From positions 75,055 through 139,054 of the forward strand of contig USFR01000004.1 of NCBI GenBank assembly GCA_900553945.1: 64,000 nt of DNA, read 5' to 3'. Source of the DNA: an uncultured Clostridium sp. (GTDB lineage Bacteria > Bacillota > Clostridia > TANB77 > CAG-508). The position numbers were made by a program, and so were the translations under genes. Of the stretch, positions 35,211 to 42,547 are shown in pieces (within the stretch, counting starts at the first letter, position 1; every line of letters starts with the position of its first letter). The notes under the pieces are model-generated. The model did no database searches. It worked only from the letters and a program-made list of their open reading frames with translations, and was not told where the DNA came from.

Positions 35211-35831
35211 TTATGCTTCAGTCCATCCTAGTTTAATTAATTCATTTTCTAAATAAGATAAACCTGTTAAATTATCATTATTGATTTTTTTTAAATAATC
35301 CAAATCTACTTGTAAATGTTTCGGAAACTTGATATAGTCTTCTGCCATTCTTTTTATTCCTAATGGACATAAATATGCAGGGGTTGCTCTTGAATGAATA
35401 CCTAATGACATATTTTTATTGACCAATGATAAATCAAATAAATCTATATCTAAATCTATACCAAACAATGTTTTAACTGATTCTTTAGTTAATTGAATAA
35501 AATAAGGTATTCTAATTACTTTATAGCCATTTTCTTTATAAATTTTATTCTTAAGAATGTCGTTTAATATTATGTCTGGTTTTTGATAATGTGGTAATCC
35601 ATCAAATTCAATAATCATTTTCAAAGTTTCACTTCTAAAATCTGGCCTAAATTTACTTATTTTTCCTTCATAATATAAATTTGGAACTATTTTATCATGA
35701 ATCCAATCATCTATATTAGGAAATAGATACTTTAAATAAGTGTCTAATCCTGTTCTAGGTAAACCAGTATCTCTATCTATTCCTGCTTTTATAGCTTCTT
35801 CTTCAGTTTCTCTTAAATATCCAAAAATCAT
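35211..35831 (-). CDS. PD-(D/E)xK (DUF559-like) nuclease-fold protein
   Basis: 206 residues on the minus strand from ATG 35831 (GGTG upstream; a GTG three codons earlier is possible). ISKFRPDFRSETLKMIIEFD and GLPHYQKPDIILNDILKNKIYKENGYKVIRIPYF form the DUF559/Vsr-like nuclease core (Asp in RPDF, Glu in IIEFDG, near 65-85). The N-terminal GIDRDTGLPRTGLDTYLKYLFP and C-terminal helical part are not recognised. It is the only minus-strand gene among the accessory genes and is flanked by CRISPR-like repeats. Confidence 0.8.
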   Translation of the reverse strand: MIFGYLRETEEEAIKAGIDRDTGLPRTGLDTYLKYLFPNIDDWIHDKIVPNLYYEGKISKFRPDFRSETLKMIIEFDGLPHYQKPDIILNDILKNKIYKENGYKVIRIPYFIQLTKESVKTLFGIDLDIDLFDLSLVNKNMSLGIHSRATPAYLCPLGIKRMAEDYIKFPKHLQVDLDYLKKINNDNLTGLSYLENELIKLGWTEA

Positions 35832-35875
35832 TTCTATCACCGCTTCTTAATTATATAATATTTTAACTATTTTGT

Positions 35876-35905
35876 ATATTAATTTGAATATATTGGAATG
35901 TAAAT
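35876..35905 (+). repeat. Stray CRISPR-repeat-like sequence 3
   Basis: ATTAATTTGAATATATTGGA followed by ATGTAAAT matches the array repeat with only a few substitutions; it is the best preserved of the stray copies and lies 2.5 kb from the array. Confidence 0.85.
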
Positions 35906-35931
35906 AATGAACTAGCAAGAAGAAATTTTGT

Positions 35932-35991
35932 TTTGTTGATAGATCTAATGAAAATCTTGGCACAGGAATTGTATGGGATAGTATAGCATAA
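35932..35991 (+). pseudogene. Duplicated 3' fragment of the GNAT gene
   Basis: Read in frame, the fragment gives FVDRSNENLGTGIVWDSIA and stops, matching the end of the GNAT protein at 34393 (FVDRPNESLGAGMAWNSDN). The rest of the gene is absent. It directly follows a stray CRISPR-like repeat. Confidence 0.85.
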
Positions 35992-36108
35992 ATATATAGA
36001 TAAAGTTTTAAAAAAGTATATGAGTTTGCAAAGTTTTTTCATAATTTTGAAAAAACTTTACTGTAATACAAGAAGATAGTATAATTATTATAGTTAGGAG
36101 GAGATTGT

Positions 36109-37083
36109 ATGTGTACAGCTGCAACATATAAAACAAAAGATTTTTATTTTGGTAGGACGTTAGATTATGAATTTTCTTATGGAGATGAAATAATTATAAC
36201 ACCAAGAAATTTTGAATTTAATTTTAGAATGGGAAAGAAGATGGAGAATCATTATGCGATAATTGGAATGGCGCATGTGGCGGGCGATTATCCATTGTAT
36301 TATGATGCGATTAATGAGAAGGGATTAGGAATTGCAGGATTAAATTTTGTTGGAAATGCTTATTATAATGATTGTGCTGATGGAAAAGATAACATTGCTC
36401 AATTTGAATTGATTCCATGGATTCTTTGCCAATGTGAAACTGTAAAAGAAGTAAGAGAGTTGTTGAAAAATATTAATATAACTAATGAGCCTTTTAGTGA
36501 GAAGTTTCCATTGGCTCAGTTGCATTGGATTATTGCTGATAAAAATGAAGCGATTATAGTTGAATCTATGAAGGATGGCTTAAAGGTGTATGATAACCCG
36601 GTTGGAGTTTTGACGAATAATCCGCCATTTGATAAGCAGATGTTTGAATTGAATAAATATATGAATTTATCTTCTAAGTCACCTCAAAATAATTTTTCAA
36701 ATAAATTGAATATGGAATATTATAGTAGAGGTATGGGGGGTATTGGTTTACCTGGAGATTTGTCTTCACAATCAAGGTTTGTTAGAGTTGGTTTTGTGAA
36801 GATGAATTCGGTATCAGATGATGATGAAAAGTCTAGCGTTAGTCAGTTTTTTCATATATTGAATTCAGTTGATCAACAACGTGGTTGTTGTGATGTTGGT
36901 GACGGTAAATATGAAATAACAATTTATACATCTTGTTGTAATGCTAGTAAGGGGATTTATTATTATACTACTTATAATAATCATCAGATTACTGGGGTGA
37001 ATATGTTTAAAGAAAATTTAGATGGAGATAAAATTATAAAATATCCCGTGATTGAAGATGGTTTGGTTAGATGGCAAAATTAA
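36109..37083 (+). CDS. Choloylglycine hydrolase family (bile salt hydrolase-like)
   Basis: 324 residues, the standard length for this Ntn-hydrolase family. Catalytic Cys2 after the initiator Met (MCTAATY), then FGRTLDYEFSY (Arg/Asp near 16-19), GIAGLNFVGNAYY (near 80), GVLTNNPPFD (Asn near 172) and SQSRFVRVGF (Arg near 225). These are the residues expected for bile salt hydrolase or penicillin V acylase; the sequence resembles clostridial bile salt hydrolases as I recall them. It would deconjugate taurine or glycine bile acids in a gut host. A TATAAT-containing region and GGAGGAG lie upstream. Substrate preference is not determined. Confidence 0.93.
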   Translation: MCTAATYKTKDFYFGRTLDYEFSYGDEIIITPRNFEFNFRMGKKMENHYAIIGMAHVAGDYPLYYDAINEKGLGIAGLNFVGNAYYNDCADGKDNIAQFELIPWILCQCETVKEVRELLKNINITNEPFSEKFPLAQLHWIIADKNEAIIVESMKDGLKVYDNPVGVLTNNPPFDKQMFELNKYMNLSSKSPQNNFSNKLNMEYYSRGMGGIGLPGDLSSQSRFVRVGFVKMNSVSDDDEKSSVSQFFHILNSVDQQRGCCDVGDGKYEITIYTSCCNASKGIYYYTTYNNHQITGVNMFKENLDGDKIIKYPVIEDGLVRWQN

Positions 37084-37093
37084 TTTTAGTGAA

Positions 37094-37197
37094 AATTTTG
37101 GTTGGCAAGTAGAGGATGTTCAAATGTTTGATGAACCGATAGAGGCGAAGGGACATTTGAGTTTTGGGAATATTATATTGATGGCGAAAGAGAGTAA
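37094..37197 (+). pseudogene. C-terminal remnant of an ASCH-domain gene
   Basis: The frame reads NFGWQVEDVQMFDEPIEAKG then HLSF, and after a one-base shift in the T run (37162-37165) continues WEYYIDGERE and stops. ASCH proteins end this way (EDV...PI..KGHLGFW). The 5' part is missing. It is a second copy of the tail seen at 34930-34965. Confidence 0.8.
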
Positions 37198-37219
37198 TAT
37201 TTTAATAGTTTGAGGAGTA

Positions 37220-37261
37220 TAAAGATCAATTGTTGGTTTTAATCAGCAATTGATCTTTTTT
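37220..37261 (+). terminator. Terminator after the bile salt hydrolase-like region
   Basis: AAAGATCAATTGTTG pairs with CAGCAATTGATCTTT, followed by T. Homologous to the terminator at 34988. Confidence 0.9.
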
Positions 37262-37291
37262 ATGTGAAAAAATTAGTGAAATAAAAAGTAC

Positions 37292-37320
37292 TTGACATCG
37301 TTACGTAATGATGATAAAAT
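37292..37320 (+). promoter_or_regulatory. Promoter with MerR-type operator
   Basis: TTGACA (37292-37297), 17 bases, TAAAAT (37315-37320). The palindrome CATCGTTACGTAATGATG (37296-37313) fills the spacer, broken at only one base pair. This is where MerR regulators bind, so the operon is probably autoregulated. Confidence 0.85.
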
Positions 37321-37341
37321 AATGTCAAAGAGGTGAGAAGA

Positions 37342-37746
37342 ATGAAGTATAAGGTATCGGAACTTGCAGAAAAGGCTGGGGTTACCAAAAGAACAATTCA
37401 TTATTATATAAGTAAAGGTTTATTGTTACCGCCTGAGGGAACTGGGATAAATAGTTTATATAATGATGAGCACCTTGAGAGAATACTTCTAATTAAAAAG
37501 CTTCAAGCAGAGTATATGCCCTTGAATAAAATACGTGAGTATATTTTGGAAAATCCTAAAGAGAAGGTTCGTAAAAGTGCTAAAGAGGTGAAGGCTAAGG
37601 TTATTAATAAGGAAGAGCGAGAGGTGTACATTAAAGAAAATATATGTGACATATTTGAAATTCATTATTCGAAAGAAAATGAAGAGAAGTATGGATATAT
37701 TATTGAAAATGTAAAAAAATATGTTGAAAAAATGATGGGGGATTAG
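37342..37746 (+). CDS. MerR-family transcriptional regulator
   Basis: 134 residues from ATG 37342 (AGAGGTG upstream). KYKVSELAEKAGVTKRTIHYYISKGLLLPP is the MerR winged helix-turn-helix; a dimerisation helix and short C-terminal effector part follow. No metal-binding cysteine pair is visible. It lies one base before the VIT/VWA gene and likely controls both from the palindrome in its own promoter. Confidence 0.93.
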   Translation: MKYKVSELAEKAGVTKRTIHYYISKGLLLPPEGTGINSLYNDEHLERILLIKKLQAEYMPLNKIREYILENPKEKVRKSAKEVKAKVINKEEREVYIKENICDIFEIHYSKENEEKYGYIIENVKKYVEKMMGD

Positions 37747-37747
37747 T

Positions 37748-40000
37748 ATGAAGTTAGTTGATTTGAAAGAGTTAACTTTAAAGAAAATTAAAATAGCAGG
37801 AAAGGTTATTGGAAAGTTTGGAACGTTTGAGATAGAGCAGGTGTATAAGAATGAATTGAATGAAGTTTTGGAAGTTGGTTATACTTTTCCAATAGCTGAT
37901 TCTGCTACTGTTGTTGGTTTTGAAATTGATGTTGGTGATAAAATTTTAAAGGGTGTATGCAAAGAAAATGAGACTGCTAAAAGGGAATATCAAAATGCTT
38001 TGGCTGATGGTGATAGTGCGTATATGATGGAGCAAAAGACTGATAATGTTTTTAAGATTTCAGTTGGAAAGATTGATGTTGATGAAGAGGTTAGAGTAAA
38101 AATTTGTTATATTGATAAGTTCGAGGTTGTTGATAATATAATACAAATTTTTATTCCTACATTGGTTACTCCTAAGTACAATTCAAATCTTGTTAGTGAT
38201 ATAAAATATAATAAAGTTAGTTATACTATTGATTTTAATATTGATATAAGCAAGGCTTTGAATATAAAGGAGATTAATTCACCAAGTCATGATATAAATA
38301 TTATTGATAAGGAAGATTGTGAAGGGGTTGAAATTTTAAATCATGATGTGTCTAAGGATTTTAAATTAAATATTGAGTTAAAAAATGAATTGACTTCTGG
38401 AGCGGTAGTTTCTAAAACTAGAGATGGTAAGGAAATGGTATATTTATCATTTATGCCAGAGATTATGGATGTTTATGAAGATAGTGAGAAAGAATATGAG
38501 TTTATAGTTGATGTATCTGGATCTATGAGAGGTAGAAAATTAGATGAAACGAAAAATGCTGTAATTGAGTGTTTGAAGCAGTTGGATGTTGGAGATAAGT
38601 TTAATATAATTCCTTTTGCTACAGAGTTTGAGGCTATGAGCATTAATTCAATTGAGTTTAATGAAGAGAATTTGGAAAAAGCTATAACATATATTAATGG
38701 TTTGAATGCTAAGGATGGAACTGAAATTTTAAATCCTTTGAAGTTTGCTTTGTATGAAAAAAATGTTGATAAAACTATACTTTTATTTACAGACGGACAG
38801 GTTGCAAATGAGGATGAAATTGTAAATTATATTAGTTCTAATATAAATAATGGTAGGTTGTTTGTATTTGGTATAGATTCGAATGTTAATTCATCTTTTA
38901 TAAAAAAATTAGCTAAGATAGGTAATGGTAAGGCAGAATTTATACAACCTAAAGAGAAAATTGATGATAAGGTTATAAGAACTTTTGCAAGAATTCAGAC
39001 GCCTTTATTAGAAGATTTTGAAATTGATTATGGAAAAAATAAAGTGATAGATGAGATAAAAGAGGAGAATGCTTTATTTAATTATGAGTTTTATAATGTG
39101 TTTGCAAAAATTGAAGAATTGAGTGATGATATACAACTTAAAGGAAAAGTTTTAGGTAAAGAGTATGTTTGGAAGATTAGAAAAGATGAGATAACTCGAA
39201 CAGATGTTGATTTAGAAATTTTATTTGTAAAACAGGAAATTGATAAATTATATGAATGTATAAAAAATGCACAGGATGAGGAAAAAGAGGAATATAAAAA
39301 TAAGATAATTGAATTATCAGAAGAGTATAATATTAATTCTAGATATACGTCATTTATAACAGTGTATGTTAGAGAGGATAAGTTAACTGCTGATGCAAAA
39401 TATCAAGAGACTGATTTGAGTTGGGAATTTTTAAAAGATTTCCCTGGAAGAATATCAGGAATGGAGCAATATTATAGTTCTACAGATTCTTATGGAGATA
39501 TACCTCATGTAAGAACAAGAAGAGCGCCTGTGTTTACTGATGTTCCAGATTATATACGAAAAGAAGGAATAGAGACAATATTAGATAGAAAAGTTAATGA
39601 GTATTATAAAATTTTTGCTAATAAAGATAAAAAAGCTGTTTTAACATATATATTGTATGTATTATATTATGCTAAGAAGGAAAATAAATGCATTGATTTA
39701 GAATTTTTAAATAATACAAAAGATTTGATTTTAGCAAATGAAGATTTTATGAAACTGTTATGTTTAGCTTATCGTAATTTGAATAATTCAGATCAGAATA
39801 AGATTTTGGAATTTTTAAATGAAGATTATAAAAAGGTTGCAATTACTGGTTTAAAGGTTAACGTTGATATTCCAATATTAAAGCTTGATGAAGTTATATA
39901 TATTATTGATAAAAATTCAATAGAGGATAGAGTTGATGTGATTTTATGGTATTTGTACAAAGTAAAAAGTCATGAAATTTATGTATATGGAAATTATTAA
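37748..40000 (+). CDS. VIT and von Willebrand factor A domain protein
   Basis: 750 residues, no signal peptide. The N-terminal VIT domain (about 1-130) reads EVLEVGYTFPIADSATVVGF and REYQNALADGDSAYMMEQ. The VWA domain (about 250-420) has the MIDAS motif DVSGSMRG near 257 and FTDGQVANED near 350. The C-terminal 300 residues are helical and unassigned. Such cytoplasmic VIT-VWA proteins are thought to scaffold protein complexes through metal-dependent binding. Partner unknown; it shares an operon with a MerR regulator. Confidence 0.92.
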   Translation: MKLVDLKELTLKKIKIAGKVIGKFGTFEIEQVYKNELNEVLEVGYTFPIADSATVVGFEIDVGDKILKGVCKENETAKREYQNALADGDSAYMMEQKTDNVFKISVGKIDVDEEVRVKICYIDKFEVVDNIIQIFIPTLVTPKYNSNLVSDIKYNKVSYTIDFNIDISKALNIKEINSPSHDINIIDKEDCEGVEILNHDVSKDFKLNIELKNELTSGAVVSKTRDGKEMVYLSFMPEIMDVYEDSEKEYEFIVDVSGSMRGRKLDETKNAVIECLKQLDVGDKFNIIPFATEFEAMSINSIEFNEENLEKAITYINGLNAKDGTEILNPLKFALYEKNVDKTILLFTDGQVANEDEIVNYISSNINNGRLFVFGIDSNVNSSFIKKLAKIGNGKAEFIQPKEKIDDKVIRTFARIQTPLLEDFEIDYGKNKVIDEIKEENALFNYEFYNVFAKIEELSDDIQLKGKVLGKEYVWKIRKDEITRTDVDLEILFVKQEIDKLYECIKNAQDEEKEEYKNKIIELSEEYNINSRYTSFITVYVREDKLTADAKYQETDLSWEFLKDFPGRISGMEQYYSSTDSYGDIPHVRTRRAPVFTDVPDYIRKEGIETILDRKVNEYYKIFANKDKKAVLTYILYVLYYAKKENKCIDLEFLNNTKDLILANEDFMKLLCLAYRNLNNSDQNKILEFLNEDYKKVAITGLKVNVDIPILKLDEVIYIIDKNSIEDRVDVILWYLYKVKSHEIYVYGNY

Positions 40001-40012
40001 AATGATATAATT

Positions 40013-40060
40013 GAACCCTCTTGGTTAAACTGTTTAGTTTAATGAAGAGGGTTCTTTTTT
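40013..40060. terminator. Bidirectional terminator between convergent genes
   Basis: GAACCCTCTT (40013-40022) pairs with AAGAGGGTTC (40045-40054), with further pairing GGTTAAAC/GTTTAGTT inside, followed by six T. Confidence 0.92.
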
Positions 40061-40063
40061 GTT

Positions 40064-40372
40064 TTAAGGTTTTATACAATTTTCGTTCATTTTTTGTCTC
40101 ATTGTTTCTTGAAGTTCTCTTGTTTTTTGAAAGTCAAATTCATAATTAAATCCGATTTTTTTCAATATGTCTCCATCATTTAGAAATGGAGGTAGTTTAG
40201 ATGTTTTTATTTCATACATTTTTTTTGTTACGGTATTTTGTAAAATTGTATATTGCCCTTCTTTTCTGTCTACTGAAAAATACTTCATATTTTCTAGTGT
40301 ACCTCCTAATTTTTTTAGAAAATCTGAATTTGAGATTTTTTTGTTTAAATTGTTGTTAATATCTATATTCAT
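40064..40372 (-). CDS. DUF3006-like small protein
   Basis: 102 residues on the minus strand. From residue 29, MKYFSVDRKEGQYTILQNTV and IKTSKLPPFLNDGDILKK resemble the DUF3006 family (short beta-barrel: DR.E...VL...G....I....LP..... GD.L). The N-terminal 28 residues may be an extension, or the start may be Met29. An ORF on the opposite strand over the same bases is treated as a shadow. Confidence 0.7.
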   Translation of the reverse strand: MNIDINNNLNKKISNSDFLKKLGGTLENMKYFSVDRKEGQYTILQNTVTKKMYEIKTSKLPPFLNDGDILKKIGFNYEFDFQKTRELQETMRQKMNENCIKP

Positions 40373-40450
40373 TTTCTTTTTTGATATGCATATTAGATTA
40401 AAAGCTTTTGTATTGTATCACATTTTTATGAATAAATCAAGAAAAATTGC

Positions 40451-40479
40451 TTGACTAATAAGAACATATGTTTTATAAT
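40451..40479 (+). promoter_or_regulatory. dinB promoter with LexA (SOS) box
   Basis: TTGACT (40451-40456), 17 bases, TATAAT (40474-40479). GAACATATGTTT (40462-40473) fits the Firmicutes LexA/DinR box GAAC-N4-GTTC with one change and sits inside the spacer, where LexA would block transcription. Confidence 0.82.
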
Positions 40480-40536
40480 GATTACAGGTAAAATATGAGT
40501 GCGGTTAAAATTAGCGCTGGGAAGAATTGGATTTTT

Positions 40537-41736
40537 ATGGAGAGAAAGTTTTTACATATTGATGTTAATAATGCTTTTTTGTCTTGGACTGCGGTTGATA
40601 GGTTGAAGAAGGGCGATAGGGTTGATTTGAGAACGATTCCAGCGGTTATTGGTGGTGATGAGGCTAAGCGTCATGGGATTGTTGTTGCTAAGAGTAATGT
40701 TGCTAAAAAGTTTGGCATTCAAACTGCTGAGCCTTTGTACATGGCGAGGAGAAAGTGTCCAAGTATAATTGTTATTCCAGGTGATTTTGATCTTTATAGA
40801 AGTTGTTCAAATAAACTATATAAGCTTTTTTTAGAGTATACGGAGAAGGTGGAAAGGTTTTCAATTGATGAGTGTTTTTTAGATTTGACTGAATATTTGA
40901 AACCTGGTGTGGATTTGATTAAGCTTGGTATCGAGATTAAAGAACGTGTAAAAAAAGAGTTTGGATTTACTGTTAATGTTGGTGTTTCTGATGATAAGAT
41001 TTTGGCTAAGATTGCTTCTGATTTTGAGAAGCCTGATAAGATTCATACGTTATTTAAGTCGGAGATTAAGGATAAATTGTGGAGATTGCCCGTTTCTGAG
41101 ATGTTTTTAGTCGGTAAGAAATCAATTCCTAAGTTGAATAGAATGGGGATAAGGACTGTTGGAGATTTGGCTAATACTGATAAAGCTGTTTTAATAAAAG
41201 AGTTTGGAAAGTATGGATATACTATTTGGAAATATGCAAATGGGGAGAGTGGCGAGGAGGTAAATTATTTACCTGAAAAGCCTAAAGGTATTGGAAATAG
41301 TATAACTTTGCCATATGATGTTGCTTCTTTAGATGAGCTTGAGGTTACGTTGGTTGAATTGGTTGAGAAGGTTTCTTATAGATTAAGAAAAGAAAATATG
41401 TATGCGACTGTTGTGAATGTTCAGCTTAAAAATAATAATTTTAAAAGTTATTCTCATCAGAAGAAGTTAATGGGGAGAACTGATTCGACGAGTGAGATTT
41501 TGAGTGTTGCGAAAGAGCTTTTGAAGGAGTTGTTTATTGGTGAGCCAATTAGGTTAATTGGTGTTAGGGCTGATGGTTTGGTTGAAAAAGAGGAGATGCA
41601 ACTTTCAATTTTTGATATGAAGGAAGATTCTAAGAATAAAAAATTGGATGATACTATGGATAAGTTGAAGGATAAGTTCGGTTATAATATTCTTACTAGA
41701 GCTACGGAATTGAAGGGGAATATGAAGTCGGAATGA
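40537..41736 (+). CDS. dinB: Y-family DNA polymerase (DinB/ImpB-like)
   Basis: About 399 residues from ATG 40537; an upstream ATG at 40495 lies only nine bases after the probable transcript start. FLHIDVNNAFLSWTAVDRL has the first metal-binding Asp, and VERFSIDECFLDLTEY (near 105-120) holds the catalytic SIDE motif; palm, HhH (VGKKSIPKLNRMGIRTVGDL) and little-finger domains follow. It performs error-prone translesion synthesis and is expected to be SOS-induced through the box at 40462. Its last 14 codons are repeated in tandem downstream. Confidence 0.94.
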   Translation: MERKFLHIDVNNAFLSWTAVDRLKKGDRVDLRTIPAVIGGDEAKRHGIVVAKSNVAKKFGIQTAEPLYMARRKCPSIIVIPGDFDLYRSCSNKLYKLFLEYTEKVERFSIDECFLDLTEYLKPGVDLIKLGIEIKERVKKEFGFTVNVGVSDDKILAKIASDFEKPDKIHTLFKSEIKDKLWRLPVSEMFLVGKKSIPKLNRMGIRTVGDLANTDKAVLIKEFGKYGYTIWKYANGESGEEVNYLPEKPKGIGNSITLPYDVASLDELEVTLVELVEKVSYRLRKENMYATVVNVQLKNNNFKSYSHQKKLMGRTDSTSEILSVAKELLKELFIGEPIRLIGVRADGLVEKEEMQLSIFDMKEDSKNKKLDDTMDKLKDKFGYNILTRATELKGNMKSE

Positions 41737-41948
41737 TATAGAATCATAGAATTAAAGAGTGATATGAAATCTGAATAATTTAGAATCATAGAATTAAAGA
41801 GCAATATGAAATCTGAATAATTTAGAATTATAGAATTAAAGAAAATATGAATGTGAATATTCTAAATCTGCAGAGTTAAAAGGTAATATAAAATATAATG
41901 ATTTATAGTTACAGAACTAGAAGGGTAACATAAAACCTGAATAATCAT
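41698..41948 (+). repeat. 42-base tandem repeats derived from the end of dinB
   Basis: The final coding unit of dinB (RATELKGNMKSE, stop; 41698-41739) is followed by copies at 41740-41781 and 41782-41823 that read RIIELKSDMKSE and RIIELKSNMKSE, each with a stop at the same place. Further degenerate units extend to about 41948. The unit is exactly 14 codons. Confidence 0.88.
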
Positions 41949-41985
41949 ATAATATATTAATCTGATGATTCTAGGAGGTGCAGAT

Positions 41986-42219
41986 ATGGAACCACAAGTT
42001 ACAATTTGTTGTAATAGAAGAGACAAAAAATGTTGTTGTTTATATAGAGTTTTATACACGATAATTGGTTTATTTGCCGTTGTTATTGGAATAATTATAG
42101 GAGCTCAAACAACAATTGTTGCAACTATTGGTGCTGTTTACTTTTATGCAATAGCAACTACTCTAGTAATCTTAGCGCTCATTGCGTTAATCTATATATG
42201 GTGTAGTTGTAGAAATTAA
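41986..42219 (+). CDS. Small Cys-rich two-helix membrane protein
   Basis: 77 residues from ATG 41986, with CTAGGAGGTG upstream. Cysteine clusters at both ends (ICCNRRDKKCCCLYR and IYIWCSCRN) flank two membrane helices (about 25-45 and 50-72). Ends with Cys on the same side could bind metal or be acylated. No family is recognised. Confidence 0.7.
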   Translation: MEPQVTICCNRRDKKCCCLYRVLYTIIGLFAVVIGIIIGAQTTIVATIGAVYFYAIATTLVILALIALIYIWCSCRN

Positions 42220-42290
42220 TAAATGAATATGGGGCTATGTATGGGTTGCGTTATGCAGATTCGTGCATGGCTTTTTTATATAATATGAAA

Positions 42291-42410
42291 CTTTTTTGAA
42301 CATCCTATTATATAAAACAACAATGCACAGATATTTGATTTGCAAATTTTGCGCGCGAACAAATACGCGGACTTAAAAAAGTAAAACAAGTGCAAATGTT
42401 ATTAATGTCC
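42291..42410 (+). repeat. Dispersed intergenic repeat, type B, copy 2
   Basis: Counterpart of 6670-6788: AATGCACAGA, TTTGCAAATTTTGC, CGCGAACAAA, CGCGGACTTAAAAA and AAGTGCAAAT in the same order. It lies in the gap upstream of glmU (42220-42547), which holds no other gene. Confidence 0.75.
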
Positions 42411-42547
42411 CCTTTGGCTCTAATATGAAACTTATTTGAGATATAATAATTATAAAAAATTTAAATTTGAAGAAGAAAGTAAAATAATTGAAAAAAGATA
42501 TGCATTGTGATAGAATACATTTATCTTTTTAAGGAGGATGATAAGTT

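Noticed and set aside
40167..40454. Plus-strand frame of 95 codons opposite the DUF3006-like gene
   Set aside because: It is rich in Phe/Ile/Ser as an antisense shadow and has no binding site; the minus-strand frame shows family features.
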